Positions 46,381 through 55,509 of a stretch of 64,000 bases of DNA are shown here, one piece after another (positions within the stretch are counted from its first letter, which is position 1; the number at the start of each line of letters is the position of its first letter). The position numbers and the translations under genes are program-made. Where the stretch lies: contig NZ_LR590477.1 of NCBI RefSeq assembly GCF_901482445.1, forward strand, positions 1,426,001-1,490,000, written 5' to 3'. Under the pieces are notes generated by a model that saw nothing but the letters and a program-made list of their open reading frames with translations, was not told the origin of the DNA and made no database searches. The DNA is from Neisseria lactamica. Lineage in GTDB: Bacteria > Pseudomonadota > Gammaproteobacteria > Burkholderiales > Neisseriaceae.

Positions 46381-46548
46381 GATTTTTCTCTCTCGTTTGC
46401 CGTAAATATTGTAAATGTACCCCAAATGCCGCATCCGTGCCAAACCGTTCACACTTTAACCGCCCGTGTCCCGAAATGCCGTCTGAAGTTGAACGCCGCC
46501 CGACGGCAGCGTTACAATCGCCCGCAACTGTTTTTTCCGAACATCATC

Positions 46549-47319
46549 ATGACCACGACCGAACACGACAACGACGATGCATTCCTGCTGCGGTACAGCC
46601 GCCACATCCTCTTGGACGAAATCGGCATCGAAGGGCAGCAGAAACTTTCCGACGCGCATATTTTGGTCGTCGGCTGCGGCGGTTTGGGTGCCGCCGCCCT
46701 GCCCTACCTTGCCGCTTCGGGTGTCGGCACGCTGACCATAGCCGATTCCGACACGGTCGAACTGCACAACCTGCAACGCCAAGTCGCATTTGACGAGGGC
46801 GATGTCGGCAAACCCAAAGCCGAAGCCTTGGCAGACCGCCTGCGCCGCATCAACCATACCGTCAACGTCCGCGCCGTCAACGAAAAACTCGACGGCTGCC
46901 GCCTGACCGGTTTGGTTCAAGCCGCCGACATCGTTTTAGACTGCTGCGACAACTACGCCACGCGGCAAGCCGTCAACCGTGCCTGCGTGCACACGAAAAC
47001 ACCGCTGGTTTCAGGGGCGGCGGTACGTTTTGAAGGACAACTTGCCGTGTACCGGCCCGACTTGCCCGACTCGCCGTGTTACGCCTGCCTGTTTGACGGC
47101 GGATCGGCTTCAGACGGCATCTGTTCCCTTTTCGGCGTATTCTCGCCGCTGGTCGGCATCATCGGCTGCACACAGGCGGCGGAGGCACTGAAAATCCTGC
47201 TGGATGCGGGCGAACCGTCGCACGGCAGGCTGGCGGTTTACCGCGCCTTGGAAGGGGGCTGGCAATATTTCGACCTGCCGCGCAACCCCGAATGCCCGGT
47301 TTGCGGCGTGGCGCGGTAA
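46549..47319 (+). CDS. ThiF/MoeB-family adenylyltransferase (E1-like)
   Basis: The 256-residue enzyme activates the C-terminal glycine of a sulfur-carrier protein (ThiS or MoaD) by adenylation. The nucleotide loop is VGCGGLGAAALPYLAASGVG (residues 41-60). DNLQRQ-like HNLQRQVAFDEGDVGKPKAE and CCDNYATRQAVN follow. Zinc cysteines are in CYACLF and CPVCG. The ATG at 46549 is the only sensible start, because upstream sequence overlaps ppc on the other strand. ThiS is encoded 11 kb away, so either partner is possible. A DUS codes for SDGI near residue 187. Confidence 0.9.
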   Translation: MTTTEHDNDDAFLLRYSRHILLDEIGIEGQQKLSDAHILVVGCGGLGAAALPYLAASGVGTLTIADSDTVELHNLQRQVAFDEGDVGKPKAEALADRLRRINHTVNVRAVNEKLDGCRLTGLVQAADIVLDCCDNYATRQAVNRACVHTKTPLVSGAAVRFEGQLAVYRPDLPDSPCYACLFDGGSASDGICSLFGVFSPLVGIIGCTQAAEALKILLDAGEPSHGRLAVYRALEGGWQYFDLPRNPECPVCGVAR

Positions 47320-47391
47320 AACCCTGCCGCCGTTTCAGACGGCATAAAAACGGATTCGGCGGAACGGTTTTAAAAATTTACATTTCTTTGC

Positions 47392-47412
47392 AAAAAAAAA
47401 AAAAAAAAAAAA
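47392..47412. repeat. 21-nt poly-A tract
   Basis: An unbroken run of 21 A lies 11 nt upstream of a TATAAT. Runs of this length are prone to slippage. Confidence 0.9.
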
Positions 47413-47423
47413 TAAACTTACCT

Positions 47424-47535
47424 TATAATTGCAGTTGTTTTAGCAATGTCTGTTTCGCAGACTCATTGAGTAAGACGTTTTCCCCGTAATGTGTTTGGCC
47501 GTCTGTCCCCTTTGGGTTCGGACGGCTTTTTTTTT
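47424..47535 (+). ncRNA. Candidate small RNA with its own promoter and terminator
   Basis: A TATAAT lies at 47424-47429 and an intrinsic terminator at 47498-47535 (GCCGTC/GACGGC stem, then T9). The segment between has no good reading frame. A transcript of about 100 nt would start near 47436. The -35 position falls in the poly-A tract and has no consensus. Known sRNAs were not matched. The rest of 47320-47725 holds nothing else recognisable. Confidence 0.4.
47498..47535 (+). terminator. Intrinsic terminator
   Basis: GCCGTCTGTCCCC and GGGTTCGGACGGC form an imperfect stem followed by nine T. It is not a DUS pair. Confidence 0.8.
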
Positions 47536-47725
47536 GGCTGTGTATGAATACCCGGTTGGTTTTATCTGTTTGCAACGGGGGAAGCCGCTTATTTCCGTTC
47601 GGGCGGAAAACGGTTCCATCGGATAAAAGGCATTTTGTCCGACTGATTAAAGTTACATCTTAGGTTTGCATCGGCGGAATATTCAAACACAGCCTTTTTT
47701 AAGGAAATCCGGATACGGCGGCGCA

Positions 47726-47950
47726 TCAATAATGCGGCGGAATCTCGTCGCGCAGGGAATACGGCTCTTGCGCGTCGGGATTCCTGTCCTGCATTTTTTG
47801 ATACAGCAGCCTCAACTGAGCCTGCTGCAAATCCAGCGTCTGCCGCAATTCCGCCACCATCGCGTTCAGGCCGGCGATTACGTCCTCCTGAAGCGCGGAT
47901 TGGATTTCCAATTCGACAATACGGCGTTCCAACTCTTGAACCGCGTCCAT
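47726..47950 (-). CDS. slyX: SlyX family protein
   Basis: A 74-residue coiled-coil protein with a tail rich in P and Y (SLRDEIPPHY). The helix RRIVELEIQSALQEDVIAGL and LDLQQAQLRLLYQKM match SlyX. The role is unknown. It starts at the base before the antiporter stop, so it is co-transcribed with that gene. Confidence 0.88.
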   Translation of the reverse strand: MDAVQELERRIVELEIQSALQEDVIAGLNAMVAELRQTLDLQQAQLRLLYQKMQDRNPDAQEPYSLRDEIPPHY

Positions 47951-49339
47951 TTACAGCACCATCGCGGCAATCCAGCCGGCAATCAGCAGCGGGATGTTGT
48001 AGTGGATGAAGGTCGGGATAACGGAATCGCGGATGTGGTCGTGCTGCCCGTCGGCGTTCAGCCCCATCGTCGGGCCCAGCGTGGAATCGGACGCGGGCGA
48101 ACCGGCATCGCCCAACGCCCCCGCCGTGCCGACAATGGCGACGGTGGCAAGCGGCGAAAAACCCAAACCGACACACAAAGGCACATAAATCGCGGCAATA
48201 ATCGGCAAAGTGGAAAAGGACGAACCGATGCCCATCGTTACCAAAAGCCCCACAACCAGCATCGCCAATGCCGCCATACCTTTGCTGTTGCCGAATATCG
48301 CCATACTGCTTTCCACCAGCGGCTGAATATGCCCGGTCGCATTCATCACGGCGGCAAAACCCTGCGCGGCAATCATAATGAAGCCGACCATCGCCATCAT
48401 CTTGATACCTTCGCCGAATACGTCGTTTGCCTTGTCGCGGTTGATGACGCCCAACATCATAAATACGGCGAAACCGAGCATCGCGCCCAACACCAGCGAG
48501 TCTTCATACATCAACTGGATGGCAAAGCATACGGCAATGGCGGCGGCGGCGGCCAGGCTGCGGTAGGCGGACGGCTGCGGACGGTTTGCCGCATCGGCGT
48601 TACCCGCCGTATCGGCATTGTTGCTTTGGTACAGGCGCGGTTTGCGGTAATGGACAAACGCCAGCAGGAGTCCGGCCAGCATTCCCAACGCGGGAATCGC
48701 CATTGCCGCCATCACGTTGATGTTTTTCACATCAAGCTGCGGCGCGGCGGAATGGATGTTGCCCAACAGGATTTCGTTCAAAAAAATCGCGCCGAAGCCG
48801 TAAGGCAGGAACATATAAGTCGTAACCAGCCCGAAAGTGATGACGCACGCAATCAGACGGCGGTCGATTTTCAGGCGGTTGAACACCAAAAGCAGAGGCG
48901 GAACAATCATCGGGATAAAGGCGATGTGGATGGGGATGATGTTCTGACTCATAATGCCCATCACAAGGATGATGGAAAGCAGCAGCCATTTGACCGCGCC
49001 CTCGCCCGAACGCACGCTGTCGGGCATACCGCCCCGGTTCAGCTTGCGGACGACCGCGCCGGCAAGCTGCTGCGGCAGACCGGAATGGGTAATCGCCATT
49101 GCAAACGCGCCGAGCATCGCATAAGAAAGCGCAATCTTCGCACCGCCTTCCAAACCTTTGTTGAACACGGGGATAATCCCCGCCTGACTGACCTGTCCCA
49201 CCGCATCGGCAATGTTTTGCAGCGGCATACCCGCCACCGCGCCGCCGACAAACGCGCCGATCGTCAGGCTCAATACCACGTGCACGCGCGACAGCGACAG
49301 CACCAGCATCACGATTACGGCAACTACGACTGCATTCAT
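47951..49339 (-). CDS. NhaC-type Na+/H+ antiporter family membrane protein
   Basis: A 462-residue inner-membrane transporter with about 12 hydrophobic segments. It starts MNAVVVAVIVMLVLSLSRVH. The block GTAGALGDAGSPASDSTLGP near the C-terminus and ILVMGIMSQNIIPIHIAFIP are typical of the YuiF/NhaC-like branch of the ion transporter superfamily. Related proteins have been called histidine or short-chain permeases, so the substrate is open. Confidence 0.88.
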   Translation of the reverse strand: MNAVVVAVIVMLVLSLSRVHVVLSLTIGAFVGGAVAGMPLQNIADAVGQVSQAGIIPVFNKGLEGGAKIALSYAMLGAFAMAITHSGLPQQLAGAVVRKLNRGGMPDSVRSGEGAVKWLLLSIILVMGIMSQNIIPIHIAFIPMIVPPLLLVFNRLKIDRRLIACVITFGLVTTYMFLPYGFGAIFLNEILLGNIHSAAPQLDVKNINVMAAMAIPALGMLAGLLLAFVHYRKPRLYQSNNADTAGNADAANRPQPSAYRSLAAAAAIAVCFAIQLMYEDSLVLGAMLGFAVFMMLGVINRDKANDVFGEGIKMMAMVGFIMIAAQGFAAVMNATGHIQPLVESSMAIFGNSKGMAALAMLVVGLLVTMGIGSSFSTLPIIAAIYVPLCVGLGFSPLATVAIVGTAGALGDAGSPASDSTLGPTMGLNADGQHDHIRDSVIPTFIHYNIPLLIAGWIAAMVL

Positions 49340-49424
49340 TATTTATCGCTCCAAACCTATAAATGTTTACATATCGAAACACATCATAACCCAATAACGG
49401 GAAACCCGCCAATTTTGCAAACAA

Positions 49425-50246
49425 TTATTTCAAATGCTTCATATACTTCCCCAGCGTAACCCTGTCCAAACCCGCCAAATCCGGCAGGGTTTCCACTCCT
49501 GAAAAACCATTCTCCGCCAACACGCCGCGCACCGCCGCGCCCTGATCGAAACCGTGTTCCAGCAATAAAAAACCGCCTTCCGCCAAACGGTCGGGCGCGC
49601 CTTGCGCCAAGGTGCGGATGCAGCTTAGGCCGTCTGAAAAGTCGGTCAGCGCGATTTGCGGCTCAAACCGCAAATCGCCTTGCAACAAATGTTTATCGCC
49701 GTTTTCGATATAGGGCGGGTTGGACACGATGATGTCCCATTTCCCTTCAGACGGCATATCGGTGTCGAACCACGAACCGTGTGCAAATTCGACCCGCGCG
49801 CCCAAATCTGCCGCATTTTTCCGCGCCGTTTCAAGGGCGGGCGGGCTGATGTCGGATGCGCGCACAAACGCATCGGGGCGTTCGAGCGCGACGGTTACGG
49901 CAACCGTGCCGCTGCCCGTCCCCAAATCCCACACGCGCCCGTTTTCCGGCAGGCGCGCCAATACGGCTTCGACCAGATGCTCGGTTTCGGGACGCGGAAT
50001 CAACACGCTCGGATTGACTGTAAAGCGTCTGCCATAAAATTCGCGCACACCTAAAATATAGGCAACCGGCTCGCCGTTCAGACGGCGTTGCGCCAGCCTG
50101 TCCGCCCGCTGTCGGACTTCGTCCGGCATTTCTTCCCCGCCCCGCGTCAACAACTGCACGCGCGTATATTCCGAAACATATTGCAGCAGCATTCTTGCTT
50201 CATTTTTAGGCAGTTTTGACAAGCCCAACCATTCGTCAAACGTCAT
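49425..50246 (-). CDS. prmC: Release-factor glutamine methyltransferase PrmC
   Basis: PrmC methylates the GGQ glutamine of peptide release factors RF1 and RF2. It has 273 residues. A helical N-terminal domain is followed by the SAM motif DLGTGSGTVAVTVALERP. The NPPY active site lies in IIVSNPPYIENGD. The block VLIPRPETEHLVEAVL is diagnostic. A DUS codes for MPSE at its mid-section. Confidence 0.95.
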   Translation of the reverse strand: MTFDEWLGLSKLPKNEARMLLQYVSEYTRVQLLTRGGEEMPDEVRQRADRLAQRRLNGEPVAYILGVREFYGRRFTVNPSVLIPRPETEHLVEAVLARLPENGRVWDLGTGSGTVAVTVALERPDAFVRASDISPPALETARKNAADLGARVEFAHGSWFDTDMPSEGKWDIIVSNPPYIENGDKHLLQGDLRFEPQIALTDFSDGLSCIRTLAQGAPDRLAEGGFLLLEHGFDQGAAVRGVLAENGFSGVETLPDLAGLDRVTLGKYMKHLK

Positions 50247-50555
50247 TTTTTATCCCGTCTGCCGCCGATGCGGCTTGAACATTTTTTCCAGCTTTGCGGC
50301 ACGCTTGTTCAAAAAATATCATTTTGCATTGAAATTATATAATAAAGAAAAACACCTTATCGCCGTTTCAATACCGTAGGAATTTATCCGAATAACAGAA
50401 ACGCTCCGCCGTTATTCCGCGCAAGCGGCAACAACGGAATAAATAAAAAAACAATGACATAGTTGGTTTTCCTTTGAATTTGCGATATTTGCGGCGGCTG
50501 AAAAAAATCCGCACCCGCCTTCAAATGCGGATACGGATTTTCTTGTCAAACAAAC
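50247..50555. other. Spacer between the amino-acid ABC operon and prmC
   Basis: It is AT-rich with no gene. A hairpin at about 50503-50543 (AAAATCCG/CGGATTTT with an inner CCGCA/TGCGG) lies just downstream of the binding-protein gene and probably terminates that operon on the minus strand. The AT-rich stretch 50290-50350 may hold the prmC promoter. Confidence 0.55.
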
Positions 50556-51410
50556 TTATTCGGCCAGCAATGCTTCCGGTTTGACTTTTTCGCCATACAC
50601 GGGCAAGAGGGTTTTTTCATAGGCGGCTTTCAGACGGCCGTCTTTTTTCATGGCGGCGATTTCGCCGTTGACCCAGTTCAAAAGATCGGCATTGCCTTTT
50701 TGAACGGCGGGGGCGATAAATTCGGCAGGGCCTAAATTACCGATGGCGACTTCAAAATCCGGGTTTTCTTTCGCCCACGCCCACAGCAGGGCGTTGTCGT
50801 GGGCGAGTGCCGCACCGCGTCCGTCTTTCAGTGCGTCGAAGGTTTCGGTATTTTGGTCGAATTTCAATAATTTGACTTCAGGATGGCTTTTGGTGAAGAA
50901 AGCGTCGGCGGTCGTGCCTTTGTTGACCAACAGGGTTTGGTCTTTCAGTTGCGCAATGTCGGTAATCGGTTTGCCTTTGGGGGAAACCACGCCCAACGCC
51001 ACTTTCATATAGGGATCGGCGAAATCAACGGCTTCGGCGCGTTCGGGTGTTTTGGTGAAGTTGGCGAGGATGAGGTCGACTTTGCCGGAACGGACGTATT
51101 CGACACGGTTTGCGGCCTCGGTTAAGACAAATTCGACTTTGTCGGGGCTGCCGAGCAGGTCTTTTGCCAGGTCTTTGGCGATCTCAACGTCAAAGCCTTG
51201 GTTTTTGCCGTTGGCATCAACATAGCCGAACGGGGGCTTGTCGCCGAATACGCCGATGCGGATCACGCCTTTTTCCTTGATGGCGGCAACGGTTGCCGCA
51301 CCGCTGCTTTGTGAAGATTGGGCATCGCCGGAGCCGCCCCCGCAGGCGGTCAGACCGACGGCGATGGCGGCGGAAGCCAACAGGGCTTTAAATTTGGCGT
51401 TCAGTTTCAT
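50556..51410 (-). CDS. Periplasmic amino-acid-binding lipoprotein (cysteine/cystine-type)
   Basis: The solute receptor of the ABC operon, 284 residues from ATG 51410. A lipobox GLTAC ends at C23, so it is a lipoprotein. The domain matches SBP_bac_3: KGVIRIGVFGDKPPFGYVDA, GFDVEIAKDLAKDL, ANFTKTPERAEAVDFADPY. A gonococcal protein of this type has been reported to bind cysteine, as I recall. The ligand here is inferred. It is last in the operon, 73 nt after the ATPase, with one DUS in the gap. Confidence 0.9.
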   Translation of the reverse strand: MKLNAKFKALLASAAIAVGLTACGGGSGDAQSSQSSGAATVAAIKEKGVIRIGVFGDKPPFGYVDANGKNQGFDVEIAKDLAKDLLGSPDKVEFVLTEAANRVEYVRSGKVDLILANFTKTPERAEAVDFADPYMKVALGVVSPKGKPITDIAQLKDQTLLVNKGTTADAFFTKSHPEVKLLKFDQNTETFDALKDGRGAALAHDNALLWAWAKENPDFEVAIGNLGPAEFIAPAVQKGNADLLNWVNGEIAAMKKDGRLKAAYEKTLLPVYGEKVKPEALLAE

Positions 51411-51483
51411 TGGGAATCTCCTTTTTGAATGTTTGCTTGGGATGAAATGCCGTCTGAAAGGGGTTCGGACGGTTTGCGGTAAA

Positions 51484-52215
51484 TCAGTAGTCCATACCTG
51501 CCAGAAATTGGCAGGCGCGTTCGCTTTTTGGTGCGGAGAAGAAGGTTTCGGGGTCGGACGATTCGACGATGCCGCCTTTGTCCATAAAGACGATGCGGTC
51601 GGCAACTTTGCGGGCGAATCCCATTTCGTGGGTAACAATCAGCATACTCATCCCTTCGCGGGCGAGTTCCAAAACCACTTCCAAGACTTCGCGCACCATT
51701 TCGGGGTCGAGTGCGGCGGTGATTTCGTCCAGCAGGATGACTTCTGGATTCAGGCACAGGGCGCGGACGATGGCGATGCGCTGTTTTTGTCCGCCGGAGA
51801 GTTCGCGCGGATAGGCGTTTTTGCGGTCGGACAAACCGACGCGTTCCAATAATTTGTCGGCTTGAGCCTCTGCTTCGGCGCGGTTGCGGTTTTGTACTTT
51901 TACCGGGCCTAAAAGGATGTTTTCGATGACGGTCATATGGGCAAACAGTTCATAGCTTTGAAAGACCATACCGACTTTTTGCCGGGCGGTTTGCCAGGAA
52001 ACGTCTTTGCCGAATTCGCCGATGCCGTCCATCACGATGCTGCCGCCCTGGTGCGGCTCCAAACCGTTGACGCAGCGCAGGAGGGTGGATTTGCCGCAGC
52101 CGGACGGGCCCAACAACACAATCACTTCGCCTTTTTCCAAGTCCAAGTCTAAGGATTGGATGGCGGTTACGCCGCCGTATTGTTTGTGCAGCTTGCGGAT
52201 GCTCAGTAAAGCCAT
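51484..52215 (-). CDS. Polar amino-acid ABC transporter ATPase
   Basis: The 243-residue GlnQ-type ATPase has Walker A GPSGCGKST, signature LSGGQKQRIAIVRAL, Walker B ILLDEITAALDPE and H-loop VTHEMGFAR. It starts 1 nt after the stop of the upstream permease. It powers import with the two permeases and lipoprotein of this operon. Confidence 0.95.
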   Translation of the reverse strand: MALLSIRKLHKQYGGVTAIQSLDLDLEKGEVIVLLGPSGCGKSTLLRCVNGLEPHQGGSIVMDGIGEFGKDVSWQTARQKVGMVFQSYELFAHMTVIENILLGPVKVQNRNRAEAEAQADKLLERVGLSDRKNAYPRELSGGQKQRIAIVRALCLNPEVILLDEITAALDPEMVREVLEVVLELAREGMSMLIVTHEMGFARKVADRIVFMDKGGIVESSDPETFFSAPKSERACQFLAGMDY

Positions 52216-52216
52216 A

Positions 52217-52885
52217 TCAGTGTTCCCATTTTTGTTCCAGCTTTGCCGCCAACAGCGACAGCGGCCAGCAACATAAAAAATACAGCATAAAAATCAGTCC
52301 ATAAACCCAAAATGAGGCATTGGGCTGCGTCAGCAGCGAGTTTTCAATAATCTGCTGCCCCACTTTGACCACTTCAATCACACCGATAAGCGAGGCGAGC
52401 GAACTGGTTTTAATCATTCGCGTAAACAAATTAACCGCCCCCGGCAAAGCGCGGCGGACGCTTTGCGGCAATTCGATGTATCGGAACACTTGGCGGCGGC
52501 TCAAACCCAGTGCCAAGCCCGATTCCACCTGATGTTTTTCAATCGATTCCAATGCGCCGCGCACCAAATCGCCCATTTCGGCGATGCCCCAAAGCGTGAA
52601 AACCCAAACGCAGACCCAAAATCCGCCGATGTGTATGCCCGTCCACACGGACAAACCGAAATACAGTCCGAACAACCACACCAAAATCGGCACGATGCGG
52701 ATGGTTTCGAGATAAAACCGTCCGATAAGGCGGACAAGCCGGTTGCGCGAACGCAAAACCAGACCGAACAGCGTTCCCAATACGCAAGAAGCCGCAACAG
52801 AGATTAAAGAAATTTGTGCCGTTAAGAGCAGGCCTTCGCCCAACCGTGCCGCATTTTTTCCTTCAAACAGCCATTCAAATGCCAT
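52217..52885 (-). CDS. Polar amino-acid ABC transporter permease (second)
   Basis: A 222-residue inner-membrane permease of the HisM/GlnP type. It starts at ATG 52885 with GGAG 8 nt upstream. It has about five helices and the EAA-like loop ESGLALGLSRRQVFRYIELPQ that contacts the ATPase. Its start overlaps the first permease by 11 nt, indicating coupled translation. Confidence 0.93.
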   Translation of the reverse strand: MAFEWLFEGKNAARLGEGLLLTAQISLISVAASCVLGTLFGLVLRSRNRLVRLIGRFYLETIRIVPILVWLFGLYFGLSVWTGIHIGGFWVCVWVFTLWGIAEMGDLVRGALESIEKHQVESGLALGLSRRQVFRYIELPQSVRRALPGAVNLFTRMIKTSSLASLIGVIEVVKVGQQIIENSLLTQPNASFWVYGLIFMLYFLCCWPLSLLAAKLEQKWEH

Positions 52886-53534
52886 ATTTCGCACTCCGTA
52901 TGCGGTTTTCCAATCGCCGTACCAACAAAGAAACAGGCAGCAGGATAATCAAATAAGCGGCAAACAACAAAAACAAAGCCTCGTTGGTTTTGTAGTCCAT
53001 ACCAATCACATCTTTGGTAACAAACAACAATTCCGCAATGCCGACCGCGCTAATAACGGATGTTTCTTTCATTAAAAACAATATATTAGCGGCGACAGCC
53101 GGAAAAGCGACCGCCCAAGCCTGCGGCAATTCGACATAGCGGAACACTTGAAAGCGGCTCAAACCGATTGCCTTGCCCGCTTCGACCTGCCCTTTTGGTA
53201 CGGCGAGGATGCCGGCGCGGACAGCTTCCGCCATATAGCTTGCGCCCAAGAAAACCAGCGCGATTACGCCGCAGGTGAAACCGTCCCATTTGATGCCCAT
53301 TTTCGGCAGGCCGTAATACAGGAAAAACAATTGGATCAGCAGGGGCGTATTGCGCGACAGTTCGATATAGGCGCGCGCCAATGCGTAGAAGGGTCGGATG
53401 CGGTATGCCGTTACCACGGCGACGGGCAGGCCGAACAGCAACGACAAAACAACGCCGTAAACGGACAATTCCAGCGTCAGCTTTGCCGCATCGGAGAATT
53501 TGGGTACGGCATCGATCAGATAAGACCAGTTCAT
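52875..53534 (-). CDS. Polar amino-acid ABC transporter permease (first)
   Basis: A 219-residue inner-membrane permease, first gene of the four-gene operon. It has the EAA loop QVEAGKAIGLSRFQVFRYVE and SRNTPLLIQLFFLYYGLP, standard for the His/Glu/Gln permease family. It starts MNWSYLIDAV. Having two different permeases suggests a heterodimer. Confidence 0.93.
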   Translation of the reverse strand: MNWSYLIDAVPKFSDAAKLTLELSVYGVVLSLLFGLPVAVVTAYRIRPFYALARAYIELSRNTPLLIQLFFLYYGLPKMGIKWDGFTCGVIALVFLGASYMAEAVRAGILAVPKGQVEAGKAIGLSRFQVFRYVELPQAWAVAFPAVAANILFLMKETSVISAVGIAELLFVTKDVIGMDYKTNEALFLLFAAYLIILLPVSLLVRRLENRIRSAKYGI

Positions 53535-53638
53535 CAGAATCAGACAATCAGCTTAACGAAAGGCGGTATTTTAATAAACTTGTAAGATAATGTTAAAGAA
53601 TGCTTGGGAATATCAAACATCGAAAAAAAGAATAAGGC

Positions 53639-53669
53639 GATGCCGTCTGAAAACCTTTCAAACGGCATC
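53639..53669 (-). terminator. tldD hairpin (imperfect DUS pair)
   Basis: GATGCCGTCTGAAA and TTTCAAACGGCATC, the second with one mismatch to the DUS, lie 16 nt past the tldD stop. Confidence 0.75.
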
Positions 53670-53684
53670 GCGCCGGATTCCGCG

Positions 53685-55127
53685 TCAGATTGCGCTGCCG
53701 CCGACGGTCAGTCCGGCATCAATCCGCAAGGTCGGCTGCCCCACGCCGACGGGGACGCTCTGCCCTTCTTTGCCGCACACGCCGACACCGCTGTCGAGCG
53801 CGGTATCGTTGCCTATCATCGAAACGTGTTTCAACACTTCGGGGCCGTTGCCGATAATGGTCGCGCCTTTGACGGGGTATTGCAGCCTGCCGCCCTCCAC
53901 CCACCACGCTTCGGACGCGCTGAAGACAAATTTGCCGCCGGTGATGTCCACCTGTCCGCCGCCGAAGTTGACGGCGTAAATGCCTTTGTCGATGGACGCG
54001 ATGATTTCGTCAGGTTCGTAGCCGCCGTTTTCCATAAAGGTGTTGGTCATACGCGGCATCGGGACGGAGGCGTAGCTTTCGCGGCGGCCGTTGCCGGTCG
54101 GTTGCGTACCCGTCAGGCGGGCGTTGGTTTCGTCCTGCATATAGCCGGCCAAAATACCGTCTTCAATCAATACGGTGCGGCGGGTTTCGTTGCCTTCGTC
54201 ATCGATGTTGAGCGAACCGCGCCGGCCGGCAATATCGCCCTGATCGACGACGGTAACGCCTTTGGCGGCGACGCGCTCGCCGATCCGGCCGGAAAAGACG
54301 CTGGTTCCCTTGCGGTTGAAATCACCTTCCAAACCGTGTCCGACCGCTTCATGCAGCAACACGCCCGGCCAGCCGTTACCCAAAACGACGGTCATTTCGC
54401 CGGCGGGCGCGGGGCGGGATTCGAGGTTGGTCAGGGCTTGTTTGACGGCGGCATCGACAAACTGCCGTACCAAAGTTTCATCGAAATAAGCCAAGTCGTA
54501 GCGTCCGCCGCCGCCCGCGCTGCCCTGTTCGCGGCGTTCGCCCTGTCTGGCGATGACGGTAACGTTCAGGCGCACCATCGGGCGGATGTCGGCGGCGTGT
54601 TTGCCGTCCAGACGGGCGAGGTAAACCATATCGTATTCGCAGGTCAAACCGGCCATCACTTGCACGATGCGCGGATCGGCGGCTTTGGCGATTGCTTCCA
54701 CTTTGTTCAACAGCGCGACTTTGGCGGCGGAATCGAGGCCGGCAATGGGGTCGGACGCGGAACAAACCGGCTTGCCGCGCGTTTCAGACGGCATTTTGGC
54801 AGACACCTTGCCGCCTGCCGCCCCAATCGCGCGGACGGCGCGGGCGGAACGGTTTATCGAATCGATGCACAGGCTGTCGGCGTAGGCAAAGGCGGTTTTA
54901 TCGCCCGAAACGGCGCGCACGCCCATGCCCTGATCGATTTGGAAGCTGCCCGATTTGACGATGCCCTCTTCCAAATGCCAGCTTTCATAGGCGGTACGCT
55001 GGCAGTAGATGTCGGCATAATCGACGTGGTGCGCGCCGATGATGCACAGGCTTTTGGCGAGCAGTTCGGGGGAAAGGCGGTTGGCTTCGAGCAGCCGCTC
55101 TCGTACGGCGGAATAGGTAGGATGCAT
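53685..55127 (-). CDS. tldD: Metalloprotease TldD
   Basis: TldD, with TldE, forms a zinc protease for unfolded peptides and antitoxins. It has 480 residues from ATG 55127 (MHPTYSAVRE). The metal motif HEAVGHGLEGDF carries the HxxxH ligands. Conserved blocks GVRAVSGDKTAFAYAD and YMQDETNARLTGTQPTGNGRRESY fit the family. DUS coding MPSE lies near residue 126. No tldE is adjacent. Confidence 0.95.
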   Translation of the reverse strand: MHPTYSAVRERLLEANRLSPELLAKSLCIIGAHHVDYADIYCQRTAYESWHLEEGIVKSGSFQIDQGMGVRAVSGDKTAFAYADSLCIDSINRSARAVRAIGAAGGKVSAKMPSETRGKPVCSASDPIAGLDSAAKVALLNKVEAIAKAADPRIVQVMAGLTCEYDMVYLARLDGKHAADIRPMVRLNVTVIARQGERREQGSAGGGGRYDLAYFDETLVRQFVDAAVKQALTNLESRPAPAGEMTVVLGNGWPGVLLHEAVGHGLEGDFNRKGTSVFSGRIGERVAAKGVTVVDQGDIAGRRGSLNIDDEGNETRRTVLIEDGILAGYMQDETNARLTGTQPTGNGRRESYASVPMPRMTNTFMENGGYEPDEIIASIDKGIYAVNFGGGQVDITGGKFVFSASEAWWVEGGRLQYPVKGATIIGNGPEVLKHVSMIGNDTALDSGVGVCGKEGQSVPVGVGQPTLRIDAGLTVGGSAI

Positions 55128-55249
55128 AGTGTCGGCGCATAAAAAATCAGGGGCTTGATTATACGGCATTTGTTATAGAAATGCGCCGTGCCGCCGAAAA
55201 TGTAAGAATTTTGCCAACGCACGTTGCTTTGTGTAAACTTCAATCTTTC

Positions 55250-55332
55250 TTGTCGGAGTGCCGCCGCCGGGCGGCTGAGATTGCGAAAGCAAAATCCGTA
55301 GAACCTGTCGGGGTAATGCCTGCGTAGGAAAC
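55250..55332 (+). ncRNA. TPP riboswitch (THI element) of the thiOESG operon
   Basis: It shows TGTCGGAGTGCC, GGGCGGCTGAGATTGCG, CCGTAGAACCTG and TCGGGGTAATGCCTGCGTAGGAA in order, the conserved THI-box segments. It lies about 170 nt upstream of thiO on the same strand. Confidence 0.92.
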
Positions 55333-55413
55333 AAACCGTCAAATGCCTTATCGGGCTTCCGTTCCCTTTTCCGCATTTCCCCGCCCCATTTTCATGTTTT
55401 TTAAGGACTTGAT

Positions 55414-55509
55414 ATGTCGGGCAATGCCTCACAACAACCCTCACCCGCCGCAGCGGCGGCACGCCTTTTTTCCGACAAATCGCCATACCCGCAAAGGAAT
55501 TCCTTATGA
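55414..55509 (+). CDS. Short leader frame overlapping the thiO start
   Basis: A 31-codon frame with AAGGA 9 nt before its ATG, ending in TGA that overlaps the thiO ATG (ATGA). The peptide is alanine- and proline-rich with no recognised relative. The good ribosome-binding site and overlap suggest coupling to thiO. A GC-rich hairpin (55445-55459) with T6 nearby lies inside it and may be the riboswitch terminator. Confidence 0.4.
   Translation: MSGNASQQPSPAAAAARLFSDKSPYPQRNSL

Noticed and set aside
45700..46548. Upstream extension of the ThiF-like frame
   Set aside because: The extra 283 codons are antisense to ppc; the ATG at 46549 aligns with the family start.
47589..48176. 195-codon minus-strand frame overlapping slyX
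   Set aside because: It overlaps slyX and the antiporter in another frame and is arginine-rich without motifs.
47666..49459. 597-codon plus-strand frame over slyX and the antiporter
   Set aside because: The product is rich in H, R, Q and N with no family, fully antisense to two clear genes.
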